A stretch of 22,626 nt of DNA from CAYVQE01 sp964633205 (GTDB lineage: Bacteria > Myxococcota > B64-G9): contig CAZWFN010000105.1 in NCBI GenBank assembly GCA_964633205.1, positions 1-22,626 of the forward strand. Direction: 5' to 3'. The notes below the pieces were generated by a model. The model saw nothing but the letters and a program-made list of their open reading frames with translations. It was not told the origin of the DNA and did not search any database. Positions 1 through 5,215 of this stretch are shown here, piece by piece; position 1 is the first letter of the stretch; each line of letters opens with the position of its first letter. The translations under genes and the position numbers were made by a program.

Positions 1-36
1 CCGCGGCCGCCAGCGGTCCGATCTCGTCGCGGTCAT
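1..36 (-). CDS. 5' end of an unidentified gene leaving the window at the left edge
   Basis: An ATG on the minus strand at 36-34 is preceded by a clear Shine-Dalgarno GAGGAG (43-48) at 6 nt spacing. The open frame begins MTATRSDRWRPR and runs off the window after 12 codons. A sigma70-type promoter with a perfect -35 lies upstream at 91-120, which supports a real gene start. Twelve residues are too few to assign a family. It reads in the same direction as the toxin-antitoxin pair but appears to have its own promoter. Confidence 0.4.
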   Translation of the reverse strand, partial: MTATRSDRWRPR

Positions 37-90
37 CGGCTGCTCCTCGGTGGTCTCCGCCACACCGCCTCCGATCTGGGAGTATCTGGC

Positions 91-120
91 TCTGTACAAC
101 AGGCGTACGCAATATGTCAA
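91..120 (-). promoter_or_regulatory. sigma70-type promoter for the left-edge gene
   Basis: On the minus strand TTGACA (115-120) matches the -35 consensus at all six positions. After an 18-bp spacer comes TACAGA (91-96), a weak -10. The predicted transcript starts near 84, leaving a leader of about 48 nt before the ATG at 36. The -10 match is poor, so the exact -10 is uncertain. Confidence 0.4.
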
Positions 121-322
121 GCTGTTTTTTCACCTTTCGTGCGTGTGAACTATTTCAGCCATAATGCAAGATACTATATTCATGTGGTAATCTGGATAGT
201 TGTCCGGATATGGCAAACCGTGTTTCCAGCTCTGCTGGTCACGTACCATAATCAGGGGAGCCAGAAATCACATTCCAATCGGTCCTGCGATGTTACGGTT
301 TTCCTTGCAGATCGGTGGCTGT
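121..322. other. AT-richer intergenic stretch, no gene supported
   Basis: This stretch is visibly richer in A and T than almost everything else in the window. It holds no open frame with a ribosome binding site or recognisable protein. The only structure seen is a 5-bp hairpin (CCAGC 226-230 with GCTGG 234-238) without a T-tract. It separates the vapC stop from the left-edge promoter. The composition fits a non-coding remnant around a horizontally moved toxin-antitoxin module, but no att site or transposase remnant is visible. Confidence 0.4.
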
Positions 323-733
323 TCAGGCGATCACCGCTGCCGGCTCCACGACCAAGTCTGCAAACTTCTTGCGCAGCGCCCTGTCGTAGCTGACCACGCG
401 GGTGCCGCTGCGTTCGGCGAGTTCGATGAAGAGGGTGTCGTAGACCGGGTGGTCGGCGACGATTGCCCGGGCCACCGCGCCGCGCCATAGGGCCGTCACC
501 GCGACGCTCTCGATGGGCAAACGCGCCGCGGTCGCGATGAGTTCAGCGACCGCCTCGACCGGCAGCAAGCCCATCACCGTCGCCTTCCAGACCACGTTGG
601 CCAGCTCGGCCTGCCAGTGGGCCGGGGCCAGCAAGCGCTCCCCGAAAGCCAGCAGCTTGCCGGCCTGCCGGCCACGACCCGGCTCGCCGAGCAGCGCCGC
701 TGCGATCACGTCGGTGTCGACCACCAGGCTCAC
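323..733 (-). CDS. vapC: VapC-type PIN-domain toxin ribonuclease
   Basis: A 136-aa protein of typical VapC length, starting at GTG 733-731. It opens with the PIN strand VSLVVDTDV, and the acidic residues expected in a PIN active site are present: D6, E43 (in WQAELANVVW), D99 (HPVYDTLFIELA) and D117 (VVSYDRAL). VapC family members are Mg-dependent endoribonucleases that cut tRNA or rRNA when freed from their antitoxin. The GTG overlaps the antitoxin stop (GTGA, 730-733), and GAGGG lies 6 nt upstream, so translation is coupled. An in-frame start further upstream at 802 would run through the antitoxin gene and is unlikely. The RNA target cannot be read from the sequence. A non-toxic PIN protein is possible but the pairing argues against it. 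Confidence 0.85.
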   Translation of the reverse strand: MSLVVDTDVIAAALLGEPGRGRQAGKLLAFGERLLAPAHWQAELANVVWKATVMGLLPVEAVAELIATAARLPIESVAVTALWRGAVARAIVADHPVYDTLFIELAERSGTRVVSYDRALRKKFADLVVEPAAVIA

Positions 734-966
734 GAACGGCCCTCGGCGATGGCCTGCTCGATCTCGGCCGCCTTCATCGGACGGCGCAAGGCCCGGCGGC
801 AATCCGCCAGCTGCTCCTCCAGGGATTGGCGGTCCACGGTGGCCTCGCCGACGATGGCCAGCAGCTCCGCCTGCATCGACCGCCCGTTGCGCCGGGCGCG
901 CTCGCGCAATCGGCGCAGCACATCCGGCGGCACGTTTCTCAGCGTCAGGGTCTTTGTGGTGGCCAT
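730..966 (-). CDS. vapB: ribbon-helix-helix antitoxin, FitA/VapB-like
   Basis: A 78-aa protein starting at ATG 966-964, with GGGAGG (971-976) 4 nt upstream. The N-terminus carries a ribbon-helix-helix pattern at about residues 5-42: a short strand (TLTLRNVP), a helix with RRLRERARRNG, then RSMQAELLAIVGEA. This resembles FitA-type antitoxins. The C-terminal half is charged and helical (EEQLADCRRALRR through AIAEGRS), as expected for the part that wraps around the PIN toxin. It is the first gene of a two-gene operon with a 4-bp overlap to vapC. The family normally represses its own promoter, and a perfect palindrome sits between the -35 and -10 boxes. A TTG twelve bases further upstream is possible but lies inside the Shine-Dalgarno region. 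Confidence 0.85.
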   Translation of the reverse strand: MATTKTLTLRNVPPDVLRRLRERARRNGRSMQAELLAIVGEATVDRQSLEEQLADCRRALRRPMKAAEIEQAIAEGRS

Positions 967-981
967 GGGACCTCCCAATTC

Positions 982-1010
982 AATATGCAGTCAATTTGAC
1001 TGCGGATCAA
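982..1010 (-). promoter_or_regulatory. vapBC promoter with embedded operator palindrome
   Basis: On the minus strand TTGATC (1005-1010), a 17-bp spacer and CATATT (982-987) form a sigma70-like promoter ahead of the antitoxin. The spacer contains a perfect inverted repeat, GCAGTCAA (987-994) and TTGACTGC (996-1003) around one central base. A palindrome between -35 and -10 is the usual place for an autoregulatory toxin-antitoxin operator. The palindrome is direct observation; the binding by VapB is inference. Confidence 0.6.
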
Positions 1011-1068
1011 GCCAAACCCGATCCGGCTACGCCCGCGGGGATGTAGACCAGCCACAGCGGCCTTGCCC

Positions 1069-1087
1069 AGCCGCCCTTGGGGCGGCT
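1069..1087 (-). terminator. hairpin downstream of rho, possible terminator
   Basis: AGCCGCCC (1069-1076) and GGGCGGCT (1080-1087) form a perfect 8-bp GC stem with a 3-nt loop, 75 nt past the rho stop codon. No U-tract follows on the minus strand, so it is not a classical intrinsic terminator. It could be a 3'-end stabilising hairpin behind a factor-dependent stop. Confidence 0.3.
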
Positions 1088-1161
1088 CGCGCTGGGGCTT
1101 CCGGCCGGGGATGCGCGGCTGGGTGTTCGGCCAGGTGTGCTCTGCTGGGTTGGCGGCGGGG

Positions 1162-2409
1162 CTACTGGTTCATGCTGTCGAGGAATTCCTGGTTGGTCTC
1201 GGTGCGCGAGATCTTCGACAGCAGGAACTCCATCGAATCGATCACGTTGAGCGGGTGCAGCAGCTGGCGCAGGATCCAGACGCGGTGCAGCACCGACTCC
1301 TGCATCAGCAGCTCTTCCTTGCGGGTCGACGAGGCGTTGATGTCGAGGCAGGGGAAGATGCGCTTTTCCATCAGCTTGCGATCGAGGCGCATCTCGGTGT
1401 TCCCCGTTCCCTTGAACTCCTCGAAGATCACCTCGTCCATGCGCGAGCCGGTGTCGACCAGGGCGGTGCCGACGATGGTCAGCGAGCCGCCGCCCTCGAT
1501 GTTGCGCGCCGCGCCGAAGAAGCGCTTGGGCTTGTGCAGCGCGTTGGAGTCGACGCCGCCGGACAGGATCTTGCCGGACGGCGGCACCACCGAGTTGTAG
1601 GCCCGGGCCAGCCGGGTGATGGAGTCGAGCAGGATGACCACGTCGCGGCCGTGCTCGACCATGCGCTTGGCCTTCTCGATGACCATCTCGGCCACCTGCA
1701 CATGGCGCTGGGCCGGCTCGTCGAAGGTCGAGGAGACCACCTCGCCCTCGACCGAGCGCTCCATGTCGGTCACCTCCTCGGGCCGCTCGTCGATCAGCAG
1801 CACGATCAGCTGGGTGTCCTTGTGGTTGGACGCCAGCGCACGGGCGATGTCCTGCAGCAGCACCGTCTTGCCGGCCCGCGGCGGGCTGACGATCAGGCAG
1901 CGCTGGCCCTTGCCGATGGGCACCAGCAGGTCGATGATGCGGGTGCTCATGTTCTTGGGGTGGTACTCGAGGGCGAACTTTTCGTTCGGATACAGCGGGG
2001 TCAGGTTGTCGAACAGGATCTTGTCCCGCGACACCTCGGGGTCCTCGCCGTTGACCACCTCGACCTTGAGCATGGCGAAGTAGCGCTCGCCGTCCTTGGG
2101 CGGCCGGATCTGGCCGGCCACGGTGTCGCCGGTGCGCAGGTTGAAGCGCCGGATCTGCGACGGCGAGACGTAGATGTCGTCGGGGCCGGGCAGGTAGTTG
2201 TAGTCGGGCGAGCGCAGAAAGCCGAAGCCGTCGGGCAGGATCTCGAGCACGCCCTCGCCGTAGATGTGGCCGTCCTTTTCGGCTTGTGCCTGCAGCAAGG
2301 CGAAGATCAGCTCCGACTTGCGCATGCCGCCGGTGCCCTGGACCTTCATCTTCTTGGCCAGCTTGTTCAGCTCGCTGATCTTCGTGTTCTTCAACTCGGT
2401 CAGATTCAT
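1162..2409 (-). CDS. rho: transcription termination factor Rho
   Basis: A 415-aa protein of the usual Rho length. Rho is the hexameric RNA-dependent ATPase that loads on C-rich untranslated RNA and releases RNA polymerase. Residues 1-45 are the N-terminal helical domain (MNLTELKNTKISELNKLAKK). Residues 48-120 form the OB-fold primary RNA site, including DGFGFLR. The RecA-like domain carries Walker A PPRAGKT (K181) and Walker B ILLDSITR (D262). The secondary-site loops are also recognisable (VVPPSGKILSGG, then IFEEFKGTGN). Start: ATG 2409-2407 with AGGAGG (2414-2419) 4 nt upstream. It is monocistronic and divergent from ligA, with a strong promoter and a leader of about 170 nt. No unusual insertion is seen; several clades carry long N-terminal insertions that are absent here. 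Confidence 0.98.
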   Translation of the reverse strand: MNLTELKNTKISELNKLAKKMKVQGTGGMRKSELIFALLQAQAEKDGHIYGEGVLEILPDGFGFLRSPDYNYLPGPDDIYVSPSQIRRFNLRTGDTVAGQIRPPKDGERYFAMLKVEVVNGEDPEVSRDKILFDNLTPLYPNEKFALEYHPKNMSTRIIDLLVPIGKGQRCLIVSPPRAGKTVLLQDIARALASNHKDTQLIVLLIDERPEEVTDMERSVEGEVVSSTFDEPAQRHVQVAEMVIEKAKRMVEHGRDVVILLDSITRLARAYNSVVPPSGKILSGGVDSNALHKPKRFFGAARNIEGGGSLTIVGTALVDTGSRMDEVIFEEFKGTGNTEMRLDRKLMEKRIFPCLDINASSTRKEELLMQESVLHRVWILRQLLHPLNVIDSMEFLLSKISRTETNQEFLDSMNQ

Positions 2410-2434
2410 GATGCCTCCTGGAATGGTCGGCTGG

Positions 2435-2458
2435 AGCCGCCGTTCTGATCCGGCGGCT
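2435..2458 (-). promoter_or_regulatory. hairpin in the rho leader just upstream of the ribosome binding site
   Basis: A perfect 8-bp inverted repeat (AGCCGCCG 2435-2442, CGGCGGCT 2451-2458) with an 8-nt loop ends about 16 nt upstream of the rho Shine-Dalgarno. It lies within the transcribed leader predicted from the promoter at 2584-2612. Rho genes are often autoregulated through their leaders, so this may take part in control of rho. No U-tract follows, so it is not an intrinsic attenuator by itself. Confidence 0.35.
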
Positions 2459-2583
2459 GAGCTTGGTGGGATGGAAACGGTTTCTCCTAGACCACAGCCC
2501 CTTGGGGTCGCTTCGACAGTCGCACGACTGGATGGGAAAGACGCCGCGGCCGGGTCACGGACCTCGACCTTGGTCTCGTTGCA

Positions 2584-2612
2584 CTCATAGTGCGGGTCGA
2601 TACGGATGTCAA
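2584..2612 (-). promoter_or_regulatory. sigma70-type promoter of rho
   Basis: TTGACA (2607-2612), a 17-bp spacer and TATGAG (2584-2589) on the minus strand. The -35 is perfect, the spacing is optimal and the -10 matches four of six. Transcription would begin near 2577 and give a leader of roughly 168 nt before the rho ATG. This is the best sigma70 match in the window. Confidence 0.7.
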
Positions 2613-2650
2613 GCCAAAAACAAAACCGGGGGCTCGATTCCGGCGCCCGG
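2611..2650 (-). terminator. intrinsic-terminator-like hairpin and U-tract just upstream of the rho promoter
   Basis: Read on the minus strand, a GC stem (2641-2650 with 2626-2633, five pairs, one mismatch, then two more) is followed by a T-rich run TTTTGTTTTTGG (2614-2625). The run abuts the rho -35 box. No minus-strand gene lies upstream, because ligA is on the plus strand. If functional it would stop antisense transcription coming out of ligA and shield the rho promoter. The mismatch in the stem lowers confidence. Confidence 0.4.
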
Positions 2651-2662
2651 ATGGGCTATATC
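2634..2662 (+). promoter_or_regulatory. candidate ligA promoter
   Basis: TCGATT (2634-2639), a 17-bp spacer and TATATC (2657-2662). The -10 is fair and the -35 weak. The start would be near 2669, 41 nt before the ligA ATG. It overlaps the minus-strand hairpin at 2611-2650. Confidence 0.35.
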
Positions 2663-2709
2663 TGCCACACCAAGGAACGCAGCACCGCCACCGCCCGGGA
2701 GGGCTGGCC

Positions 2710-4740
2710 ATGGAGCGCCGCCAGCTGGCCAAACGCATCGACGCCCTGATCGCCGAGCTCGAAGAGCACGCCTACCGCTACCACGTGCTCGACGATCCGA
2801 CCATCGCCGACGCCGCCTACGACGCGCTGCTGCGCGAGCTCGAGCAGCTCGAGGCCCAAGCGCCCGAGCTGGTGCGGCCCGACTCGCCCACCCAGCGGGT
2901 GGGCGCGCCGCCGGCGCCCGAGTTCGCGCCCTTCACCCACCCGAGCCCGATGCTCAGCCTGCAGAACGCCTTCGCCGACGAGGAGCTGGCCGAGTTCGAC
3001 GCCCGCGTCCGGCGCGCCCTCGATGAGCCGGGACCGCTGGACTACACCACCGAGCCCAAGCTCGACGGGGTGGCGCTGGAGCTGATCTACCGCGACGGTC
3101 GGCTGGCCGCGGCGGCCACCCGCGGCGACGGCATCACCGGCGAACGGGTGACCGCCAACGCCCGCACCATCGACACGGTGCCGCTGCGGCTGCGCCCGGC
3201 GGCCGCGCCGCCGCCGCCGGCCGAGCTGGTGGTGCGCGGCGAGGTGATCATCCACAAGCGGGACTTCGCGCGGCTCAACCGCCAGCGCACCGCCGCCGGC
3301 GAGCCGGCCTTCGCCAACCCCCGCAACGCCGCCGCCGGCAGCCTGCGCCAGCTCGACTCGCGCATCACCGCCGGCCGGCCACTGCGGGCCTACATGTACA
3401 CCCTGGGCCTGCCGGTCGCCGGCCTCGACAGCCAGGCCGAGCTGCTGGCCTGGCTGTCGCAGCTGGGCTTTCTGGTCAACCCGCTGTCGCGCAGCTGCCG
3501 CGGCCCGGAGCAGGTGCTGGCCGCCTACCGCGCGCTGCTGGACCAACGCCACGGGCTGGACTACGAGGTCGACGGGCTGGTGGTCAAGGTCGACGACTTC
3601 GCCCGGCAGCGCGCGCTGGGCCAGATCGCCCGCTCGCCGCGCTGGGCCATCGCCTACAAGTTCCCGGCGCTGCAGGAGACCACCCGGGTCGAGGACATCG
3701 TGGTGCAGGTGGGCCGCACCGGTGCGCTGACGCCGGTGGCGGTGCTGGCCCCGGTGCAGGTCGGTGGGGTCTGGGTGGCGCGGGCCAGCCTGCACAACCA
3801 GGACGAGATCGAGCGCAAGGACGTGCGGGTGGGCGATACCGTGGTGGTGCAGCGGGCCGGCGACGTGATCCCCGAGGTGCTGGCGGTGGTGGCCGAGCGC
3901 CGGCCGGCCGAGGCCCGGCCCTTCCGCTTGCCCCAGCGCTGCCCGGTCTGCGGCACCCGGGCGGTGCGGCCGCCCGAGGAGGCCGCGACCCGCTGTCCCA
4001 ACGCCTCCTGTCCGGCCCAGCTCAAACAGAGGCTGCGCCACTTCGCCTCGCGCGCCGGCATGGACATCGACGGGCTGGGCACCAAGCTCATCGACCAGCT
4101 GGTCGATCGCGGCCTGGTGCAAGACGCGGCCGACCTGTACCACCTCGAGGCCGAGCAGCTGGCCGGGCTCGAGCGCATGGCCGCCAGGTCGGCGGCCAAC
4201 CTGGTGGCGGCGCTGCAGCGCTCGCGCCGGCGCCCGCTGCCGCGGCTGCTGTTCGCGCTCGGCATCCGCCACGTGGGCGAGCACGTGGCCGCCCTGCTGG
4301 CCCGGCACTTCGGCTCGCTGGAAGCGCTGCAGCGGGCCGAGCGCGAGGAGCTGGAGCAGATCGACGGGGTGGGCCCCGAGGTGGCCGCCAGCGCGGCGGC
4401 CTTTTTCGCCGAGGTGCGCAACCGCGAGCTGCTCGAACGGCTGCGCCAAGCCGGCGTGGTCCCGGCGCCGCCGGCGCCGGAGCCGGCCGCGGCCGACCGC
4501 CCCCTGGCCGGCAAGCGGGTGGTGCTGACCGGCAAGCTCGAGACGCTGGACCGGCGCCGGGCCAAGCAGGCCATCGAACGGCTCGGCGGTCAGCTGACCA
4601 GCGCGGTCAGCGCGCGCACCGACCTGGTGCTGGCCGGGACCAAGGCCGGCAGCAAGCTGGACCGCGCCCGCGAGCTGGGCGTGGCGGTGATCGACGAGGC
4701 CGAGTTCCAGCGCCGCTTCGGGCTCGATCCAAACGGCTGA
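2710..4740 (+). CDS. ligA: NAD-dependent DNA ligase LigA
   Basis: A 676-aa protein of normal LigA length. It seals 3'-OH/5'-phosphate nicks during replication and repair using NAD as AMP donor. Domain Ia at about residues 1-70 contains the NAD-binding YRYHVLDDPTIADAAYD. The adenylation motif is KLDG with nucleophile K117. Other nucleotidyltransferase motifs are recognisable (FANPRNAAAGSLRQLD; DYEVDGLVVKVDD). An OB fold follows, then a four-Cys zinc site (C411, C414, C429, C434), helix-hairpin-helix repeats, and a C-terminal BRCT domain at about 598-676 (PLAGKRVVLTGKL). Start: ATG 2710 with GGGAGGG (2697-2703) at 6 nt spacing. The reading frame is open 40 codons further upstream, but that part is low-complexity and lies beyond the ribosome binding site. 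It is a single gene, divergent from rho. Confidence 0.98.
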   Translation: MERRQLAKRIDALIAELEEHAYRYHVLDDPTIADAAYDALLRELEQLEAQAPELVRPDSPTQRVGAPPAPEFAPFTHPSPMLSLQNAFADEELAEFDARVRRALDEPGPLDYTTEPKLDGVALELIYRDGRLAAAATRGDGITGERVTANARTIDTVPLRLRPAAAPPPPAELVVRGEVIIHKRDFARLNRQRTAAGEPAFANPRNAAAGSLRQLDSRITAGRPLRAYMYTLGLPVAGLDSQAELLAWLSQLGFLVNPLSRSCRGPEQVLAAYRALLDQRHGLDYEVDGLVVKVDDFARQRALGQIARSPRWAIAYKFPALQETTRVEDIVVQVGRTGALTPVAVLAPVQVGGVWVARASLHNQDEIERKDVRVGDTVVVQRAGDVIPEVLAVVAERRPAEARPFRLPQRCPVCGTRAVRPPEEAATRCPNASCPAQLKQRLRHFASRAGMDIDGLGTKLIDQLVDRGLVQDAADLYHLEAEQLAGLERMAARSAANLVAALQRSRRRPLPRLLFALGIRHVGEHVAALLARHFGSLEALQRAEREELEQIDGVGPEVAASAAAFFAEVRNRELLERLRQAGVVPAPPAPEPAAADRPLAGKRVVLTGKLETLDRRRAKQAIERLGGQLTSAVSARTDLVLAGTKAGSKLDRARELGVAVIDEAEFQRRFGLDPNG

Positions 4741-4871
4741 AAAGAATCGTCGGTCAGGCTGGCGGGTCTGACAGGCATGTCGCGATCGGCGCTTCGAAGC
4801 CGGCCCCGGGCAGCCCTGTAGTTTTCACCATCTCCCCGCTTTCGCTACCGTCTTTTGCTTGCGGTCCGGAC

Positions 4872-4887
4872 TGGCACACGCCTTGCT
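4872..4887 (+). promoter_or_regulatory. sigma54 (RpoN) promoter
   Basis: The 16-mer TGGCACACGCCTTGCT matches the sigma54 consensus TGGCACG-N4-TTGCW at all but one base. The GG (-24) and GC (-12) are exactly 10 bp apart. The predicted start is near 4898. Downstream is about 270 nt of hairpin-rich, apparently untranslated sequence, then the radical SAM operon at 5216. Such promoters need an enhancer-binding activator; the 10-bp palindrome at 4792-4801 is at a suitable distance. Confidence 0.6.
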
Positions 4888-4897
4888 ATTACAACCG

Positions 4898-5168
4898 AGC
4901 AGGTCTTTGAGACCCAGGGTTTGGAGTTCCGGGCACAAGTGCGCACACGCCACATTCCCCGGCCTTTTGTCCGGAACGCTTCTCGCCCTCAGTGACCGGG
5001 TATCGGTCACTGGCGTGCTCCAGCTTCGACCGGCCGACCGCGGCCGGTCGGAACTGTTGACATAGCGTCGTCCCCGGGTCGCCTGCTGCGGACCGGGGAA
5101 CGAAGGAAACCTCCTTTTTCTCGCTCCCAGTCGAGCCCCGCAGGCCTGCCCAGGCCCGCGGGGTTCGG
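4898..5168 (+). ncRNA. hairpin-rich candidate untranslated RNA or long leader
   Basis: Starting at the predicted sigma54 start, four inverted repeats follow. GGTCT/AGACC (4902-4914) has a 3-nt loop. CAGTGACCG/CGGTCACTG (4990-5012) is a perfect 9-bp stem with a 5-nt loop. CGACCGGCC/GGCCGGTCG (5027-5050) is a perfect 9-bp stem with a 6-nt loop. The largest runs from 5131 to 5168, about 15 pairs with one internal mismatch and a 4-nt loop. The last hairpin has no proper U-tract. The region resembles no RNA family I recognise; tmRNA, 6S RNA and RNase P RNA signatures are absent. It may be a small RNA or the 5' leader of the next operon. Confidence 0.3.
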
Positions 5169-5200
5169 CGTTTCAGCTGTTTTCGACACCGCCTCCGTGT

Positions 5201-5206
5201 TACAGT
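5201..5206 (+). promoter_or_regulatory. -10 box close to the radical SAM start codon
   Basis: TGTTACAGT carries an extended -10 (TG-N-TACAGT, hexamer at 5201-5206). No good -35 lies 16-18 bp upstream. Transcription would start near 5213, three bases before the ATG at 5216. This would give a nearly leaderless mRNA and would explain the absence of a Shine-Dalgarno. Confidence 0.35.
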
Positions 5207-5215
5207 CGGCGCGCC

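Larger units (their letters stand above)
4741..5215. other. 475-bp intergenic region without a supported protein gene
   Basis: Between ligA and the radical SAM operon no open frame has both a plausible start and family resemblance. The region holds a sigma54-type promoter at 4872-4887, a 10-bp palindrome GCTTCGAAGC (4792-4801) about 102 bp upstream of the predicted sigma54 start, four hairpins, and a -10-like box just before the next ATG. A TTGACA at 5057-5062 has no acceptable -10 behind it. No clear terminator for ligA is visible. Confidence 0.6.

Noticed and set aside
730..802. Longer VapC starting at 802
   Set aside because: The extra residues are antitoxin DNA in another frame; the GTG at 733 has a ribosome binding site and begins directly at the PIN strand.
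1063..2448. A 461-codon plus-strand frame opposite rho
   Set aside because: Antisense to an unmistakable Rho protein; composition is His/Asp/Leu-rich without recognisable folds.
2487..2555. Possible 23-codon leader peptide in the rho leader beginning with GTG
   Set aside because: No ribosome binding site and no conservation evidence; one short open frame in GC-rich DNA is expected by chance.
5057..5062. Perfect TTGACA in the gap before the radical SAM gene
   Set aside because: No acceptable -10 box 16-19 bp downstream (GC-rich sequence only).
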